Shown here in pieces: positions 23,180-35,311 of a stretch of 64,000 bases of DNA (position 1 is its first letter; each line of letters opens with the position of its first letter). Source of the stretch: Actinernus sp. WN-2022 (taxonomy: Eukaryota > Cnidaria > Anthozoa > Actiniaria > Actinernidae). Both the position numbers and the translations under genes were made by a program. A model generated the notes under the pieces. It saw nothing but the letters and a program-made list of their open reading frames with translations, was not told where the DNA came from and made no database searches. The stretch is taken from positions 124,001 to 188,000 of the forward strand of contig JAOWCC010000330.1 in assembly GCA_030867875.1 (NCBI GenBank), given 5' to 3'.

Positions 23180-24095
23180 TGTTATATGGCAGCTCCGTGA
23201 GCGGGCAACATGATTCTGAATGCTGCAATCTGATTGGTTGCTCAGGATTTTCCAAATTCGCTCACAATTCTTCGTAAACAAATAGCGATAGAACCCATAC
23301 ATTTTGAAGGAAACTTAACAATTTGTGACATGAAGGCAAATACTAATTTAAAAATCGTTCTGCTTTTTCGTTTACAGCTAAAATTGAACTTTTTAGAGGG
23401 ATTAATGCACTTTTTCTGGCTCTCGCAAGTTCGATGAAAACAACTGCAGCAAAATCGACTGAATTGAATGAAGCTGGACTTAGGAGATAAAAAAGCGAAG
23501 CTGAAATTGCCGGGACTTCAAAAACACAAAGAAAAGTTCGGCTACTTCACAACGCTACTACAATCGTGGTACAAAGAAATAAAATTGTTACGGAAACGAG
23601 TAAGCACACGGTTTCATCAAAGAAAGCAGGTTTTTTATTGTATGAGCTAATAAATTCAGCATTCACATTTGGTAATTGGCTTACAAATTAAGAGTATTTA
23701 CTAATTAATACTTACAAGTTTGTTGGTATTCTTCTACAGATCTATTTGTCAAGTTTTGCAGTGTGCTTATCTGGGTTATCGCCACTCGAGTGATTTCAAC
23801 GCCGTTTTTCAACTTTCAAATCTTCCACATTTAATATGCACATTTTTTACTCTAAATAATGCATTCGGCCTTCCTGATGGAGTTATCATTGACACTCAGT
23901 ACATCTGATGTATAAAAACGCATTTTTTTGGCGGAAAACAAACTGTTTTGAACGCCACGAGGTTGAACTTCAAGTGAAAGTCGTCGACTCTCAGTCTAAT
24001 TTTAGCCTGATTTATATTCGCTCTTCAGTTTACCATGCAATGGGTTCCTGGCGCGTGTGTCAAAGTGGGATTTTATTCATTTTTGCCATATAATA
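23180..24095. other. Intron stretch without recognised feature
   Basis: Only short open frames without domain similarity. Nothing repeated was recognised. Confidence 0.35.
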
Positions 24096-24099
24096 AAAA

Positions 24100-24159
24100 C
24101 CTTATTGTCCAAGCTTGTTCGGTCAAGATGGGGGAATATCGGCTCGTTCATTTTTTGCC

Positions 24160-24193
<34 letters not shown>

Positions 24194-24253
24194 CACGCAA
24201 AAAAATAACTTGGCCAATATCCCCCATCTTGACCTCACGCGTGGTCAATAACC
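24100..24253. mobile_element. MITE with inverted GGTCAAGATGGGGGAATAT ends
   Basis: The left part ggtcaagatgggggaatat reappears inverted as atatcccccatcttgacc near the right end. Outer ends attgtcc and gtcaata also match in inverted form. It lies 54 bp before the first exon of MAM 2. Confidence 0.7.
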
Positions 24254-24307
24254 TCTATGTATTTCTCGCCTGAATTTCGGACCTCTTTCTCTAATCTTAA
24301 TCGACAG

Positions 24308-24451
24308 GGTTGTGTGGCTTTGAGAATGGACTATGTGGATTTAAGACCGAAGAAAATAGTACGTTAGTTTGGAGACCAATTGTTGCTATAAATATCCAGA
24401 ACCGTGATAGTGGTCTACCTGAATATGATCATTCTACAATGACAGCTAAAG
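24308..24451 (+). CDS. Exon: MAM domain 2, N-terminal part
   Basis: The acceptor is taatcgacag and the donor is gctaaag|gtatgt. The exon is phase 1 to phase 1, 48 codons. It contains GLCGFENGLCGFKTEE, the standard MAM opening (C-x6-C, aromatic), then STLVWRP and GLPEYDHSTMTAK where MAM domains have D-x-T. Same exon phases as MAM 1 and MAM 3 first exons. Confidence 0.85.
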
Positions 24452-25003
24452 GTATGTCGTTCACTCGGATAGCTGATGATCGATAATCGGCTGAAAAGAC
24501 GTACCTTTTTACCTGTTTTGTTCTTATTGTTAGTCCTTTGTTGTACTACATCGGAATTCATAACTTTTGTTTAACATCTGGGAGGCTTGATATCAAAGGA
24601 AATTACGATCGTGTTTCACTACCTTCAAATGTGTTGATATTCTTTTAACTATTTTCAGAGGCTAAAAATACTTCATTTTAAGTTATCTTCATTTTTTAAT
24701 ATTTTAAAACTCTGTTTTACTCCCTGATTGTAATTGTGTGTATTTTGGCATAAAATATTTATTGAGCTTCCCTGAATATTTGTTACAATTTTGTAGTACT
24801 TTCCAAATTACAGACTATAGCGAAAGCAAAGGCGAACTTCTTACATACACGTGACATCACAAATGGCATAGGTTAACAATTCCAGTAATTCGTGATGTAG
24901 CAATTATAGTTCAGGTTTCGCGCTGATAGAATTTCCTGAAAATAAGAGAAGGCTAGCAGTCTAGTTAGAAATTAATTAATAATATCACTTATTTTATCCT
25001 CAG

Positions 25004-25251
25004 GTACATACATGGCAGTACGAGGTGGCTACAGCAGCAGTGGTGGTCGAGCAAGGCTCTCGAGAGACTGGGCTGGTGCAGATAATGTTTGTGTTCAGTT
25101 CTGGTTCAGTATGCGATATGAGTCCAGGGTATCCCTACAGGTATCCATGAATACCAATAGCACCCTACATCCACTGTGGAACATATTTAACCACACCACT
25201 GATGGATGGTCATTTGCACAGCTACAGATCCCTCACGACTTAACAGGAAAG
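25004..25251 (+). CDS. Exon: MAM domain 2, central part
   Basis: The acceptor is attttatcctcag and the donor is caggaaag|gtatta. Entry is phase 1 and exit phase 0. The translation begins GTYMAVRGGYSSSGGRARL and includes DNVCVQFWFSM (third MAM cysteine), LQVSMNTN and GWSFAQLQIPH. These are typical MAM core strands. The open frame continues into the intron until 25332. Confidence 0.88.
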
Positions 25252-25820
25252 GTATTAGCCTGTAAACACCTCAATCTATTTGCCCCTATTGCTGTTGTTG
25301 AGAAACAAGACAAATATTTTTGCTCAGCATAGATTGGTGATGGAGGAGAGCGTCTAGTTGAGGCACAGCAATAGAGCCGGTGCCTATTAAGTTAACTATC
25401 ATTACCTTTCGCCTTACTAGTCTATTGTGAAGGATAACGGGACTGTAATGATTGCCGGCTGAACAACGCTCAAGTTGTAAATTGCTGGTTAGAAGTTGCC
25501 GTCTTTCAGAAGATATTAGATAGCGGATAATATAGAATTCGAATACGGGAATTACGCGATGAAGGGAGGTAATTTCTGTGTCTGTGTAAATTAAACGTTA
25601 GACTTCATTTGTTTTCATTATACGGAGGTTCCCTCCTCTTCTATCCCCGCACCTCTACGAGCAGCTCCGTGTGGTTTATGTGGAAAATTCCTCATCTCAC
25701 GTCCGTAACATATAAACAAATTTCAATGATTTTGTTGTAACCTTTATTCATTGCCTTTTCAATATTTATCTATTTCCCTTTTATCTCATTGTGAACCTAT
25801 TAACGAGTTGCATGTTTTAG

Positions 25821-25920
25821 CTTATAATAGAAGCAGAAGTTGCTGACAATAGAAATGACTACATGGCCCTTGATGATATCGGATACGTGAAAGGAGATTG
25901 TTATCATATTGTACAACAAG
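25821..25920 (+). CDS. Exon: MAM domain 2, C-terminal part
   Basis: The acceptor is gcatgttttag and the donor is caacaag|gtttgc, a weak donor. Entry is phase 0 and exit phase 1. The translation LIIEAEVADNRNDYMALDDI followed by GYVKGDC gives the conserved A-L-D-D-I and the fourth MAM cysteine. Confidence 0.85.
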
Positions 25921-25974
25921 GTTTGCATTTGCGAATATTTATTTTTATCATATAATTTTATTTTAACTTTGACC

Positions 25975-26015
25975 ATAAGAACAAGAGCCCACTGGGCTTT
26001 CACTCGGGCCACTAT
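25975..26015 (-). repeat. Short dispersed repeat (pair with 58045-58080)
   Basis: On the minus strand it reads ggcccgagtgaaagcccag followed by tgggctcttgtt. The same string occurs on the plus strand at 58045-58080. Probably the end of a mobile element. Class unknown. Confidence 0.55.
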
Positions 26016-26040
26016 ACCTCCATGCAGCCAGACACTCTTT

Positions 26041-26278
26041 AAGGTGAGCACACACTAGGGGACATTTTGCAGGGACATGGCAAAAATACTGCAGTGTGCA
26101 TTGCATGCGAGTCTTGTCGCAGGGACATGTTGCAGCGACCCCCATAATTTGCACTGCACCCTTTCATGAAAAAGGTGTCTTGGGGACAACATTGTGTCCC
26201 TCAACCCGATTATTTCGTGAAATGGAGCAGTGCAAACTAGAGGTCCACACCAAATGTCCCCTAGTGTGTCCCACCTTT
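26041..26278. mobile_element. MITE with inverted AAGGTG...CACTAGGGGACATTT ends
   Basis: The left end aaggtgagcacacactaggg gacattt is repeated inverted at the right end as aaatgtcccctagtgtgt ccacctt. About 26 bp of terminal inverted repeat, 238 bp total, no ORF. Confidence 0.7.
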
Positions 26279-26869
26279 ATGGAGGAAAGCGTACTCCCAT
26301 TAAAACAATGTGTTCAGTGTCCAAGGGAAGCCTCATTAGAAGTGTGAAGAGGGGAGGTAGGACTAGCCTGTTATGCAGACGTATTTTTTAACTCTCATAA
26401 ATTCGAAGAAAAAAGTAACGTCTGCTTGTCCCGGCATCAATTAACGATAAGTGACAATTTAACTCAGGGGTGTAGTGTTGAATCAGGCGAGGAAAGCTGT
26501 AGAATAAAGATATTCGTTTATTTATTGGAAATATAATGTTTTTGTGTGTTGGCTCTTCGTTGTTTGTCAAATAAAAAGATTTTAACGAAATTCCGGAGGG
26601 ACCCCGCCGGTGTGCTAAAAACGTAATAACTAAACCATGGGACTTCGAAACCTTCGATACAATTGATTGGGGAGTGAAAGTGCTTTGAAGAATAATCGGT
26701 GAGAATTTTGTCCTGCTTTGCTTTGTTTGTGTTCTTGTCAAACCTACATTTGAATACACAGCCTTAGAATATCTACGGTCAGGAGACGCAATTAGTTCAC
26801 ACTAAAATCTTTGAGAACTGTTTTGAACCGATTCTTTTGTCCCTCCAATCAACTCAACTCAACAAGATA

Positions 26870-27075
26870 ACAACACACGTTTGCTATCAAACATTGCAGA
26901 CGCTTACAGTCTTGACCAACTTATAAATTTACCTACTCGTATAACTGAAACAACATCTACTTTAATCGACTTAATCTATACAGCGTGCAGTCTGGTCCGG
27001 AGTTTCTCATGTCAGCAATCAGTGACCATAGCCTTGTTTACGTTTATCGAAAGCTTTCCATAAACCCCCTAGTTA
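26870..27075 (+). pseudogene. LINE endonuclease fragment
   Basis: The plus strand encodes LLSNIADAYSLDQLINLPTR followed by ITETTSTLIDLIYT, the C-terminal part of a LINE AP-endonuclease (the L-I-D-x-P-T-R-I-T block). A frameshift follows, then an SDHSL-like segment. It is a short relic. Confidence 0.65.
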
Positions 27076-27169
27076 AAGGCATAATGATACAAATAATAAT
27101 AATATAGAAGTTTTAAAAACTTTAATTGTGAAAGTTTCCGCCACGATATTTCCTCTCAAGATTGGGTTA

Positions 27170-29165
27170 TTGTGTTACTTGTAAAACGTGAAGTCATGGA
27201 CACATGTACACTGTAAGCTATTGTGATGCATGTAAAGTCTTTGTGCAGACACACCTAAGGTGTAAAGCTACTATAGATACATATGGAGTGCTGTAAAGTC
27301 ATTGTAGACACACGCATAGTAATTGTGCATAGACACACACGTAAGGTGTAAAGTTATTTTAGATGCATAAAAAAAAAAAAAAATCTGAATTTCTAACGAG
27401 ACCTGAAACAACCATGGGGGCTGATCAAAGCCAGGTCCCGGCTAATCCACAGATAGAATTGGAATTTAGCGTGTTGATTTTTGCGGAGGGAGGAAAACCG
27501 GAGAACCCGGAGAAAAACCCTCGGAGCAAGGGCGAGATACCAACGAACTCAACTCACATATGGCGCCGCGTCCGGGATTCGAACCTGGGCCACAGAGGTG
27601 AGAGGCGAAGCGCTTAACCACTGCGCCACCCGAGCTCCCCGAGCTGCATCAGAGTGTAAGTCAGTGTGTGCATCAGTGTGCATCAGCTCCCCGAGCTGCA
27701 TCAGAGTGTAAGTCAGTGTGGCACACATATACTCATTGTGCACAGACACACGCAGGCGGTAAGCTATTATAGATACACGTGGTATGTAAGTCGTTGTGGA
27801 CACACGTAAGCCGGGTACAGCTATTATAGATACATGTACTCGTAAGTAATAATCATTGTGGAGTCACGCGTAAATTAATTCTGGACACATGTAAATCATT
27901 GTGCATAGACATACGCATACGGTGTTATACTATTATATATCCATGTGAGTGTAAGTCTTTGTGGACACATGTAAGTCATAGTGCTTAGACACTGCTGTTT
28001 TAAAAGCTGTTTTAGATACACGTGAAGTGCAAGTCTTTGTAGATACACGTTATGTACAGCTATTATCGATACATGTATACGTATGTGTAAGTCATTCTGC
28101 ATATACATACGCAAGGTTATAAAGCTGTTATAGATACATATCATTGTTAAGTCTTGTGTTCACACTTAAATGTACAGCTATTATTGATACACATACACGT
28201 CATTAAAATAATTTTGGACACGAAAGTCATTGTGAACAAGTCATTGTGGACACGATGAAGTGCATAGTTATTGTAGACATAGGTGAAATGCAATCTCATT
28301 GGACACACAAGGTGTAAGTATCGTTAGACACACGAATAGCGTAAGGCTGTTAGGATACACGAGAAGTGTAAGTCACTGACACACGTGAAGTGTAAGTCTT
28401 TTGGACACACATGAAGTGTAAGCTGTTGCAATACACATGAAGTGTAAGCTGTTGTAATACACATGAAGTGTAAGCTGTTGCAATACACGTGAAGTGTAAG
28501 TCATTGACGCATGTGGAGTGTAAGTCACTGTGACACACGTGAAGTGTATAAGTCTTTGTGACACATGTGAAGTGTAAGTCATTTTGACACACGTGAAGTG
28601 TAAGCTGTTGCAATACACGTGAAGTGTAAGCTGTTCTAATACACGTGAAGTGTAAGCTGTTGTAATACACGTGAAGTGTAAGTCATTGACACATGTGAAG
28701 TGTAAGTCACTGTGACACACGTGAAGTGTAAGTCTTTTTGACACACGTGAAGTGTAAGTATTTGTGACACACGTGAAGTGTAAGTCTTTATGACACACTT
28801 GAAGTGTAAGGTATTATAGTACGAGAAGTGCAAGCTATTATATCTATCACATGAGTTTAAGTCATTGTGACACACGTGAATTGTAATTATAAGCTATTAT
28901 AGCACGTCAGTATAAATCATTGTGAAACACGTGAATTATAACATATTACAACATGAAATGTAAGTCATTCTGACACACATGAAGCGTAAGTCATTCTGAC
29001 ATACGTGAAGCGTAAGTCATTGTGACAGACGTGAAGCCTAAGCTATTATGGCACGAAGCGTAATCTATTTTAACACGTGAAGTGTAAAGTCATTGTGGCA
29101 CACGTGAAGCCTGAGCTATTATAACACGAAGTGTAAAGTCATTGTGACACACGTGAATTATAGGC
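27170..29165. repeat. Long degenerate minisatellite, gacacacgtgaagtgtaagt family
   Basis: Roughly 2 kb of imperfect 20-27 bp units with consensus acacgtgaagtgtaagtc. It is best preserved at 28370-28800 and strongly diverged toward 27170. It is interrupted by a SINE at 27425-27645. Minus-strand frames reading LHFTCV and YTSRVS repeats are artefacts. It abuts the DIRS remnant at its right end. Confidence 0.85.
27425..27645 (-). mobile_element. tRNA-derived SINE, minus orientation
   Basis: It is the reverse complement of the family at 8590. On the minus strand a tRNA-like head (gcagtggttaagcgcttcgc, ggttcgaatcccgg) is followed by a body with gagggtttttctccgggttc. Inserted in the minisatellite. 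Confidence 0.8.
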
Positions 29166-29179
29166 TATTATAGACGTGA

Positions 29180-30600
29180 AGGGCAAACGAGAATAATCAA
29201 TACGTGCTTCCTGTGCCTCTGTATCGATCTCGATTCCTAACAATGTAAGGTTCGTAGTAGGCGCAGTTACTTTCTTAGGGTTAGTACTAAAGCCTAGGTC
29301 ACTACATGCCGTTAGCATAGTGTCGTGATGTAGTTTACACGTCGGATCTGGAGCTGGCGGACCACAGGTCCAGAAGTCGTCCAAGTAGTGCCACGCTGGA
29401 GACACGCCTCGATCGCGCATCACAAAAGTTAACGCGTCCGCAAAACGCAGACATAACACAGGTGTACTCCGGAGGCCGAAGGGAAGAAACATGTCTAAGA
29501 AATACGCCGTTTACGAAATGCCGTTAAGTTCGATTGGCTATGTTGACCATAGGAGTTCCCAGTCATCTGGATGCACCAGAATGTGCCTGACCGCACAGGA
29601 TAAATCCAATTTTGCCATTAACGCCCCCGGTCCCAAACGATGGAGTTGGGAAATGGCTTGGTCTAGTGTGTCATAATTACAAGTAAAACGTTCCTTGGGA
29701 ATACCATCATTAACTGACTGGCCAGCGGGCCACGATAGATCATTAATGTTGCGCCATTTTTGCGGAACCGAGTGCTTTTTCGGAATACACCCATCGGCGA
29801 CCCGACGAAATTGCGAAAGGGAGGTGCAAGGTACGGTCCGGCCTTACGACCAAGTTTGAGCTCACGTAAGGGATCTGCGACAACTGCGTTAGGATTTGAA
29901 ATGGTTGACAAGTGATTGTTATGGATGCTAGAAAGCCTCGGGCCTTCTTAGCCAATTCGTACGCCATGTTCAATATCGTGTAAGAGTTCATTGACAAAGT
30001 CCGTGTCCGTGTGGTATCTCAGGGCCGGTTTCCATGCGGTAACGTGAAAGGGAGATGTAGGGCTAGGCAGAATGTTGGCAATCGGCCAGTCCGTGATCCC
30101 CGCGACAACGCTTGCACAGGTGTGCTCGTTTGCACTTAGCGCCGAGGTTACAGGAGCCCAGCTGGAAAAGATTACAGCCTTCTTGCCCGGAGGTTGTGCA
30201 CCACTTTTCCCATTTCCAGGCGTCCTTATCGTCTTGCACTCCGTTTGATTTTCCACCGGTTTGGCGTTTTTTTTTGTTTGACTCGGCGCCATCGAGTCTG
30301 ACGCCGGAAATGGACTGTCTTTCACCATATGATCGTAGCCTTTACTGCGAGCACACTGACGGCCATCTCGCTTTAGTGCAGAGGCATCCAGCACGGTAGT
30401 GTAAAGCATAGAGTCGAGTTGTGCGTAGTTAGGGGCGGGCGAAGCAGCCAGTTGGAGGCGAAACCGAACGTCGTACACGTAAACAGACTGCCATTTAAAC
30501 TTCCGGTTGGCTAGTTTAATTGACTCGCGACAGACCGATAGTTCGTGGTACTTCTCTCGAAACAATTCTCCGTAATCAATGTACTCACCACAGTTAATGG
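29180..30600 (-). pseudogene. DIRS/Ngaro-type retrotransposon: gag C-terminus and reverse transcriptase
   Basis: On the minus strand, in several frames, come KLANRKFKWQSVYVYDVRFR (gag), a CCCH-like zinc motif CNLFQLGSCNLGAKCKRAH, the pre-RT segment with FHVTAWKPALR, and an RT with SPMGVF and FLPFGLRSTPVLCLRFADAL, the HYLDDF catalytic box and LGIEIDTEAQEARI. These are hallmarks of DIRS-like elements, which use a tyrosine recombinase instead of an integrase. RNase H and recombinase are missing, because the element is truncated at the minisatellite. Frameshifts make it inactive. Confidence 0.75.
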
Positions 30601-31603
30601 CGCCAGGGTTGGTTTATTTGTCTATATCTTCAAGACTTTCAACAGTACAATAATGATTTTTTTTATGGAGAGGTTTAGAGCGCTAAACAAAATAAAATGT
30701 TGTGTTTTGTGTTAACGCCAACATCTTAATGACGTCACAATGACGTCATTTATCCAATTATAATAGGTTTCTCCATATTTTTAAGTGGCCGTAAGATACT
30801 AAAATGTTAAATTTTTCAATTCTCCTCTTGTTGGGAACAAAGTAATCGAAAATCCTATTTCGATTGGTTAAGAGGGAGAAAAGTTATTTAATTTTGAATT
30901 TTCGTAATTTTCCCGCCAAATTTTGGCATGAAATAAACACCATAAAACCATTTATGAAACATATTTCTTCAAATAACTTTTGGAGTCTTAAATATTATTA
31001 CATGACAATCTAGAAACTTTAAGAAGACCTTGGTACCTAAAATCGTATGTTTTTTGAATTGTAATTTTTAATGGATAAATGCTTTCAAGGTTACATTGAA
31101 AAAACGTAAACGTCACTATGACGTCATCACTATTTGGAAACGCCCTCTAAATATAGGCGAGTGAGCATTGTATCTATATTTGTTTTACCAATGCACTTCT
31201 AACGCACTAAGTAGTTGTAATGTCGAGTTTTTGTTTTTCTTTTACAGTGGAAAGCCCCATTTATGTAAAACACATTACGTCACATATATGACGTCTTGAA
31301 AATATTAAATCCTTAATAACTTCGGAAATATTTATCATAGACACTTCAAAATTGTGCCATATAAAAACGCATCGCCATATCTTCGTTATAGCGTACTTTA
31401 CTTTAAACGACTATTTAAAAAGGAATTTGACCAAAAAAGGAGCTTACTCTTATGACGTCACAATAATGTCATTATCTAAAACTAATTTAACCAGAACCTT
31501 AAATTTTACTTGCATAGTAAACTGTGAAAATTTTATTCAATTTCAGAGATAATTTAGGAAATTGTGCCATTTTATCTAATTTTGGTCACGCTCAACCCTG
31601 GCG
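30601..31603. mobile_element. CRE-rich non-autonomous element inserted in DIRS gag
   Basis: The ends CGCCAGGGTTG (30601-30611) and CAACCCTGGCG (31593-31603) are inverted. The body contains at least four TGACGTCA palindromes and is similar, in reverse, to the element at 42962-44003 (shared cccgccaa, cataaaaccatttatgaaa). No clear target duplication. It splits the gag of the DIRS remnant. Confidence 0.65.
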
Positions 31604-32032
31604 ATTTCGGGGTCATTTATGCCCACCATGCTTGGCTTCTGTTGCAGGTGATGGAGAGGGAGATGCGGAGTGAGCAGTCGTTTGCGCTGAGTTGCATGAA
31701 GGCTCTGGAATGTTTGGAATGCTTGCTGCTTGTTTTCCAGAAACCGTAGCTTTTAGAGCCGAGTAATCCGCTTGTATCGCGTCCATTTGTAGTGCCAGCG
31801 AGCGAACGGCAGACACCAATGAAGCTATTTCGTTTGGTTCGACCTTCGTTTCAATTGGAGGCGGTTCGACTTGTTCGGCCTTTGCTGTCTTTGGTGGCGA
31901 CATAATGTTTGCCTCGTCGGGGGATTTTTCCTCTCTTCCGACATAGAATCGGCTTGGCGGACCGAAGTCGTGCTCTGATTTCGGGACTTTACAGCCCGGG
32001 CAGACTGATGCTCGCTTGCTGGATTTCCCCAT
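31604..32032 (-). pseudogene. DIRS/Ngaro gag N-terminus
   Basis: The minus-strand ORF starts at an ATG at 32032 with MGKSSKRASVCPGCKVPKSE, a Cys-x2-Cys motif, then a Pro/Ser/Thr-rich and helical segment. It runs to a stop at 31613, at the border of the inserted element. By position and orientation it is the 5' part of the DIRS-type element whose RT lies at 29180-30600. The match to known gag is by context more than by motif. Confidence 0.5.
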
Positions 32033-32194
32033 GGCTAATTGCCGATTATAAAGAGTTTTAACGAACCAACTATAGTTACATGATTGTGCTTCGATCGAGC
32101 GAATTACACGGATATGTCCCACAGCGGAATCGGATATCTGATGCGTACACAATGCCTAGCTTTTCATATTAAACTAAGTTAATTATTCACTTTA

Positions 32195-33365
32195 GTTAAC
32201 AACACGATTTCTCACGGGACAATTTTAGGCGCTCTGTTATTTCTACTGTATATCAATGATTTCCAAATTGTCTATCAAATTCTCAGCCCAGAATGTATGC
32301 ACATGACACCCCTCTAACATTCGCTGACAATGACATAAACACCACTGAATTTTGTTGAAACCAAGATTTGGAAAATATATTCTCAATCTGATTAATAATT
32401 CATGAGATAGTCATCCAATGGAGGAACTGTATTTGGTCACATGCATGGGTCTTGATACCGTGTGAAACCCTTGTGTTTGATCATGTTTCCAACCCTAGTG
32501 ATCAATATTTCTTAATCATCATATTCATGAACCACTAACTAATTACATACTGATAAACTACAAGTAAGGAGCGAAGAAGTAAAGAAATAAAAAATGACAT
32601 AGAAAGAAAAAGTCTGCCTTCACTGGAGTTCGAACCACAACCCTTCCGACTGCTTATACTAACTCTTGTCCACTACTCTACTAGTACGCTAGTTGAAATC
32701 ACTGCTATCAAAAAAGAATAATAAGCCATCTATTGAATAATTAGAATACAACAGTCAAATGGTAAACAATACTTGCTAATGAAGTTTGAAAAGAAACGTA
32801 TGTATATTGTCGGTTTTGCATTCGCATGAGAAGACATGTCAAACACTCACTGTTCGTCTTTCATCAGGGGATTCCAAATATTTCGAAAACAATAAATTTG
32901 TTTTCTCAATATTTAGAACCCCTGATGAAAGACTCCAATTCGTGTTTGACAAAGTTCGTCAAGTGGCTAATCCCAAGCAAACTCACTCTAAATATGACTA
33001 AAACTGAATTTATGCTAATCGGGTCGAGGCAAAAGCTAAATCTTCGGTGAAATCTCCTGAACTTGCAATCAGTGGTGCTCCAATAAATTAAGTTTTAACT
33101 ACAAAATTTATTGGAGTTTTAATTGATGAAACCTCACTTGGAGTATATAGCCATATCGATAAATCAGCAAAAACGATTGGATCTGGTATCGGTGCTATAA
33201 CATGGATCAAACCCTTTGTACCTTAAACAACCTTACATCTTATTTTTAAAGCTTTGGTGCAACCGCATTTTGATTATTGCTGTGACGTCTGGGGAAAACT
33301 TGCGGCAAAACGTTTTCCGACAAATTACAAAAGCTCCAGAACCGTGCAGCCCGAGTGTTGACTTT
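32195..33365 (+). pseudogene. LINE RT remnant with an internal insertion
   Basis: Two LINE RT segments are separated by about 500 bp of unrelated DNA. 32210-32340 has GTILGALLFLLYINDF (RT domain 5-6). 32850-33360 has a FVKWLIPSKLTLNMTKTEF block, FIGVLIDET-like and FDYCCDVWGKL. The gap holds a tRNA-like stretch at 32615-32690. Many frameshifts. Confidence 0.65.
32615..32690 (-). repeat. tRNA-like SINE relic
   Basis: On the minus strand it contains ggttcgaactccag, a B-box-like string, preceded by about 55 bp with tRNA-like spacing. It does not fold into a sound tRNA by eye. Likely a SINE head. Confidence 0.35.
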
Positions 33366-33697
33366 TCATAATTAATAGCATGACATGAGGGAATTAAGTG
33401 ATTAAATTTCCTTGAGAGCCGAGGGAAGATTTGTGGAAATCTCGACGCCGTAGTTTTCTCTGCCTAAACTACAGACAGTTGAGTTGTCTTCGAAAATGTT
33501 TTGTTGTTTATTTGCCTGATTGAGCGCCATTGATTGAATGACTCTGGCTCCCCCTGGCGACACGCGTGTTGTTTTTGAGAAGAATAACACTAAAATACAA
33601 TGTAATTATGTGGTTCACACTAAATATTCAAAACGCATGCATGGAATTTGATTACGTCACGTTTATGGTTTTAACCGGGAGACACTCAGAATATTTT

Positions 33698-34030
33698 GGG
33701 TAGGGGTGTGCCGCGGAGCCCTCAAAACCCTGACCCTATCCCAGACCTAAAAATGCCGTTTACCATACCCTATCCCAGACTTGAAGCAAAAAATATATAC
33801 CCTATCCCAGATCCCGAACAGTTTTAAATTAAAATTACACTACGAAATCCGTTGTTTTGTTTTAATATGGCATTTTAAGCTGTGGTGTGGTCGCTAGAGC
33901 GCTAAGCATGGCGCCAACGGCACGTATATCAAAATCCATACCCTTTCCCAGATCAAAAACGTAAAAAGGATACCCTATCCCAGAACTCGGTAGCTCAAAA
34001 ACCATACCCTATCCCGCGGCACATACCCGT
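33698..34030. mobile_element. Non-autonomous element with TATCCCAGA internal repeats
   Basis: Inverted ends are GGGTAGGGGTGTGCCGCGG on the left and CCGCGGCACATACCCGT on the right. Inside lie six dispersed copies of accctatcccaga. No ORF. Confidence 0.65.
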
Positions 34031-34080
34031 ATATGCCATATAAGGGAGTACCTCCCCCGGGGGTTTTAAGTATCCCACAT

Positions 34081-34363
34081 CATAGTTAATAGAGTGGAAT
34101 TGTTATGAAACCCAGCGACTTTCTTTGTTATATGTATTTGTTCGCGTTTTTCAACCATGACCGTGCACAAAACACAATAGAAATGCCAATATGTTTATCA
34201 ATCAGCCAATAGAAACGTGTGGGTTCAGTCGTTCAGGGGACGCTAATGAGCTATGATCGTGAACAATCTTTTGGCTTACCCTCTTCCAACATAAATCGCA
34301 GCGCCTTTGTTAGCCCCTTTGAAGTTTGCCGGGTTTCGTAACCATTCCACTCTATTAACTATG
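34081..34363. mobile_element. MITE with 33-bp TIR and CCCACAT duplication (hAT-like)
   Basis: The ends CATAGTTAATAGAGTGGAA and TTCCACTCTATTAACTATG are inverted. The flanking bases CCCACAT occur at 34074-34080 and 34364-34370. An 8-bp duplication with one changed base (T/G) is possible, which would fit the hAT superfamily. 283 bp, no ORF. Confidence 0.8.
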
Positions 34364-34470
34364 CCCACATGCAAGAAGCGGGTTTGAGAAATGTAGAGAA
34401 GAACTTTCTTGTGGAATAAAATAGTTAGGGTGCAGGATTAACAGGTATTGCGCCATAACCCGGTGTGCCA

Positions 34471-34595
34471 AGGGACAGTCCAATGTTCTCTAATCAGCGT
34501 GCATACCCCTCAAATTTTCTCTCTTGCATGTCAATGAGAGAAAATGAGAAAAAGATATGCATGCTGATTGGAGGATTTAGAGATTAAATGTCCCT
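34471..34595. mobile_element. Fold-back MITE, 125 bp
   Basis: Inverted ends AGGGACAGTCCAATGTTCTC and a matching right arm finishing ATGTCCCT. The arms cover most of the element, with a tight loop around 34530. Confidence 0.7.
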
Positions 34596-34619
34596 GAACG
34601 AACAAAGGAAACCGAGGTG

Positions 34620-35200
34620 ATCATTGTTATTCCAGTTATGACGCTGATAATTTATTACAATATCTGGGGTGGAGTAATTTTTAAATTACTTAACAGTACT
34701 CAACGTCAATTTCATAAAACTGTAATAGTTTATAAATCTATTAATGACCTTATGCCTGAATATCTAAGTTCTAAATTTGTAATCGCAGTGATATAACAAC
34801 TTACACATCGAGAGACTCCGCTAACACGCTCGCTATTCCTTTTCAGTGTATCAACAATTTAAAAAATAATTTTAGCTCTAGCGCTGAGGTTCTTTGGAAC
34901 ATCCTGCCCTTAAATTTAAGGCGAACAGAATCTCTGAATAAATGTCGAAGCATGTTGAACTGCAGCAGTTTTTCTTTCTCTTAACATTGACATTGTAATC
35001 ACTATTGATGGACGGCATTCACAGAAAGCTGGTGTTAGATTATATATAGCAGATAATTTATCGTAGTTTAATAGTTAACATTACATATATTATTGAAGTA
35101 TTTTTTATATTATTAAGTTAGGAATTTATTATTAAATTAAGCATTTTATTTTATTTTTAAATCCTTATGAATCACTACCGTACTAAAATAAAGTTATATT
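34620..35200 (+). pseudogene. LINE RT C-terminal remnant
   Basis: The plus strand shows FHKTVIVYKSINDLMPEYL and, after frameshifts, a W-N-x-L-P-like tail, then an AT-rich 3' UTR. This is the C-terminus of a CR1/L2-like LINE, heavily decayed. Confidence 0.6.
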
Positions 35201-35311
35201 ATCTTATCGTAGTATTCTATTAAACACTTGAAAAATTATATTCCCATGGGAAAACAAAAACTTTATTTATTAGCCGTTATATCGCTTTCGTCTTCTAATC
35301 TCTTCACACAG

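Noticed and set aside
27896..28144. Possible CRISPR-like regular repeats
   Set aside because: Spacing is irregular, units are diverged and contiguous, and the genome is eukaryotic. It is a minisatellite.
28350..28875. Three overlapping minus-strand frames of 79-141 codons reading repeated LHFTCV and YTSRV
   Set aside because: They are translations of the minisatellite in different frames. All frames stay open because the unit lacks stops.
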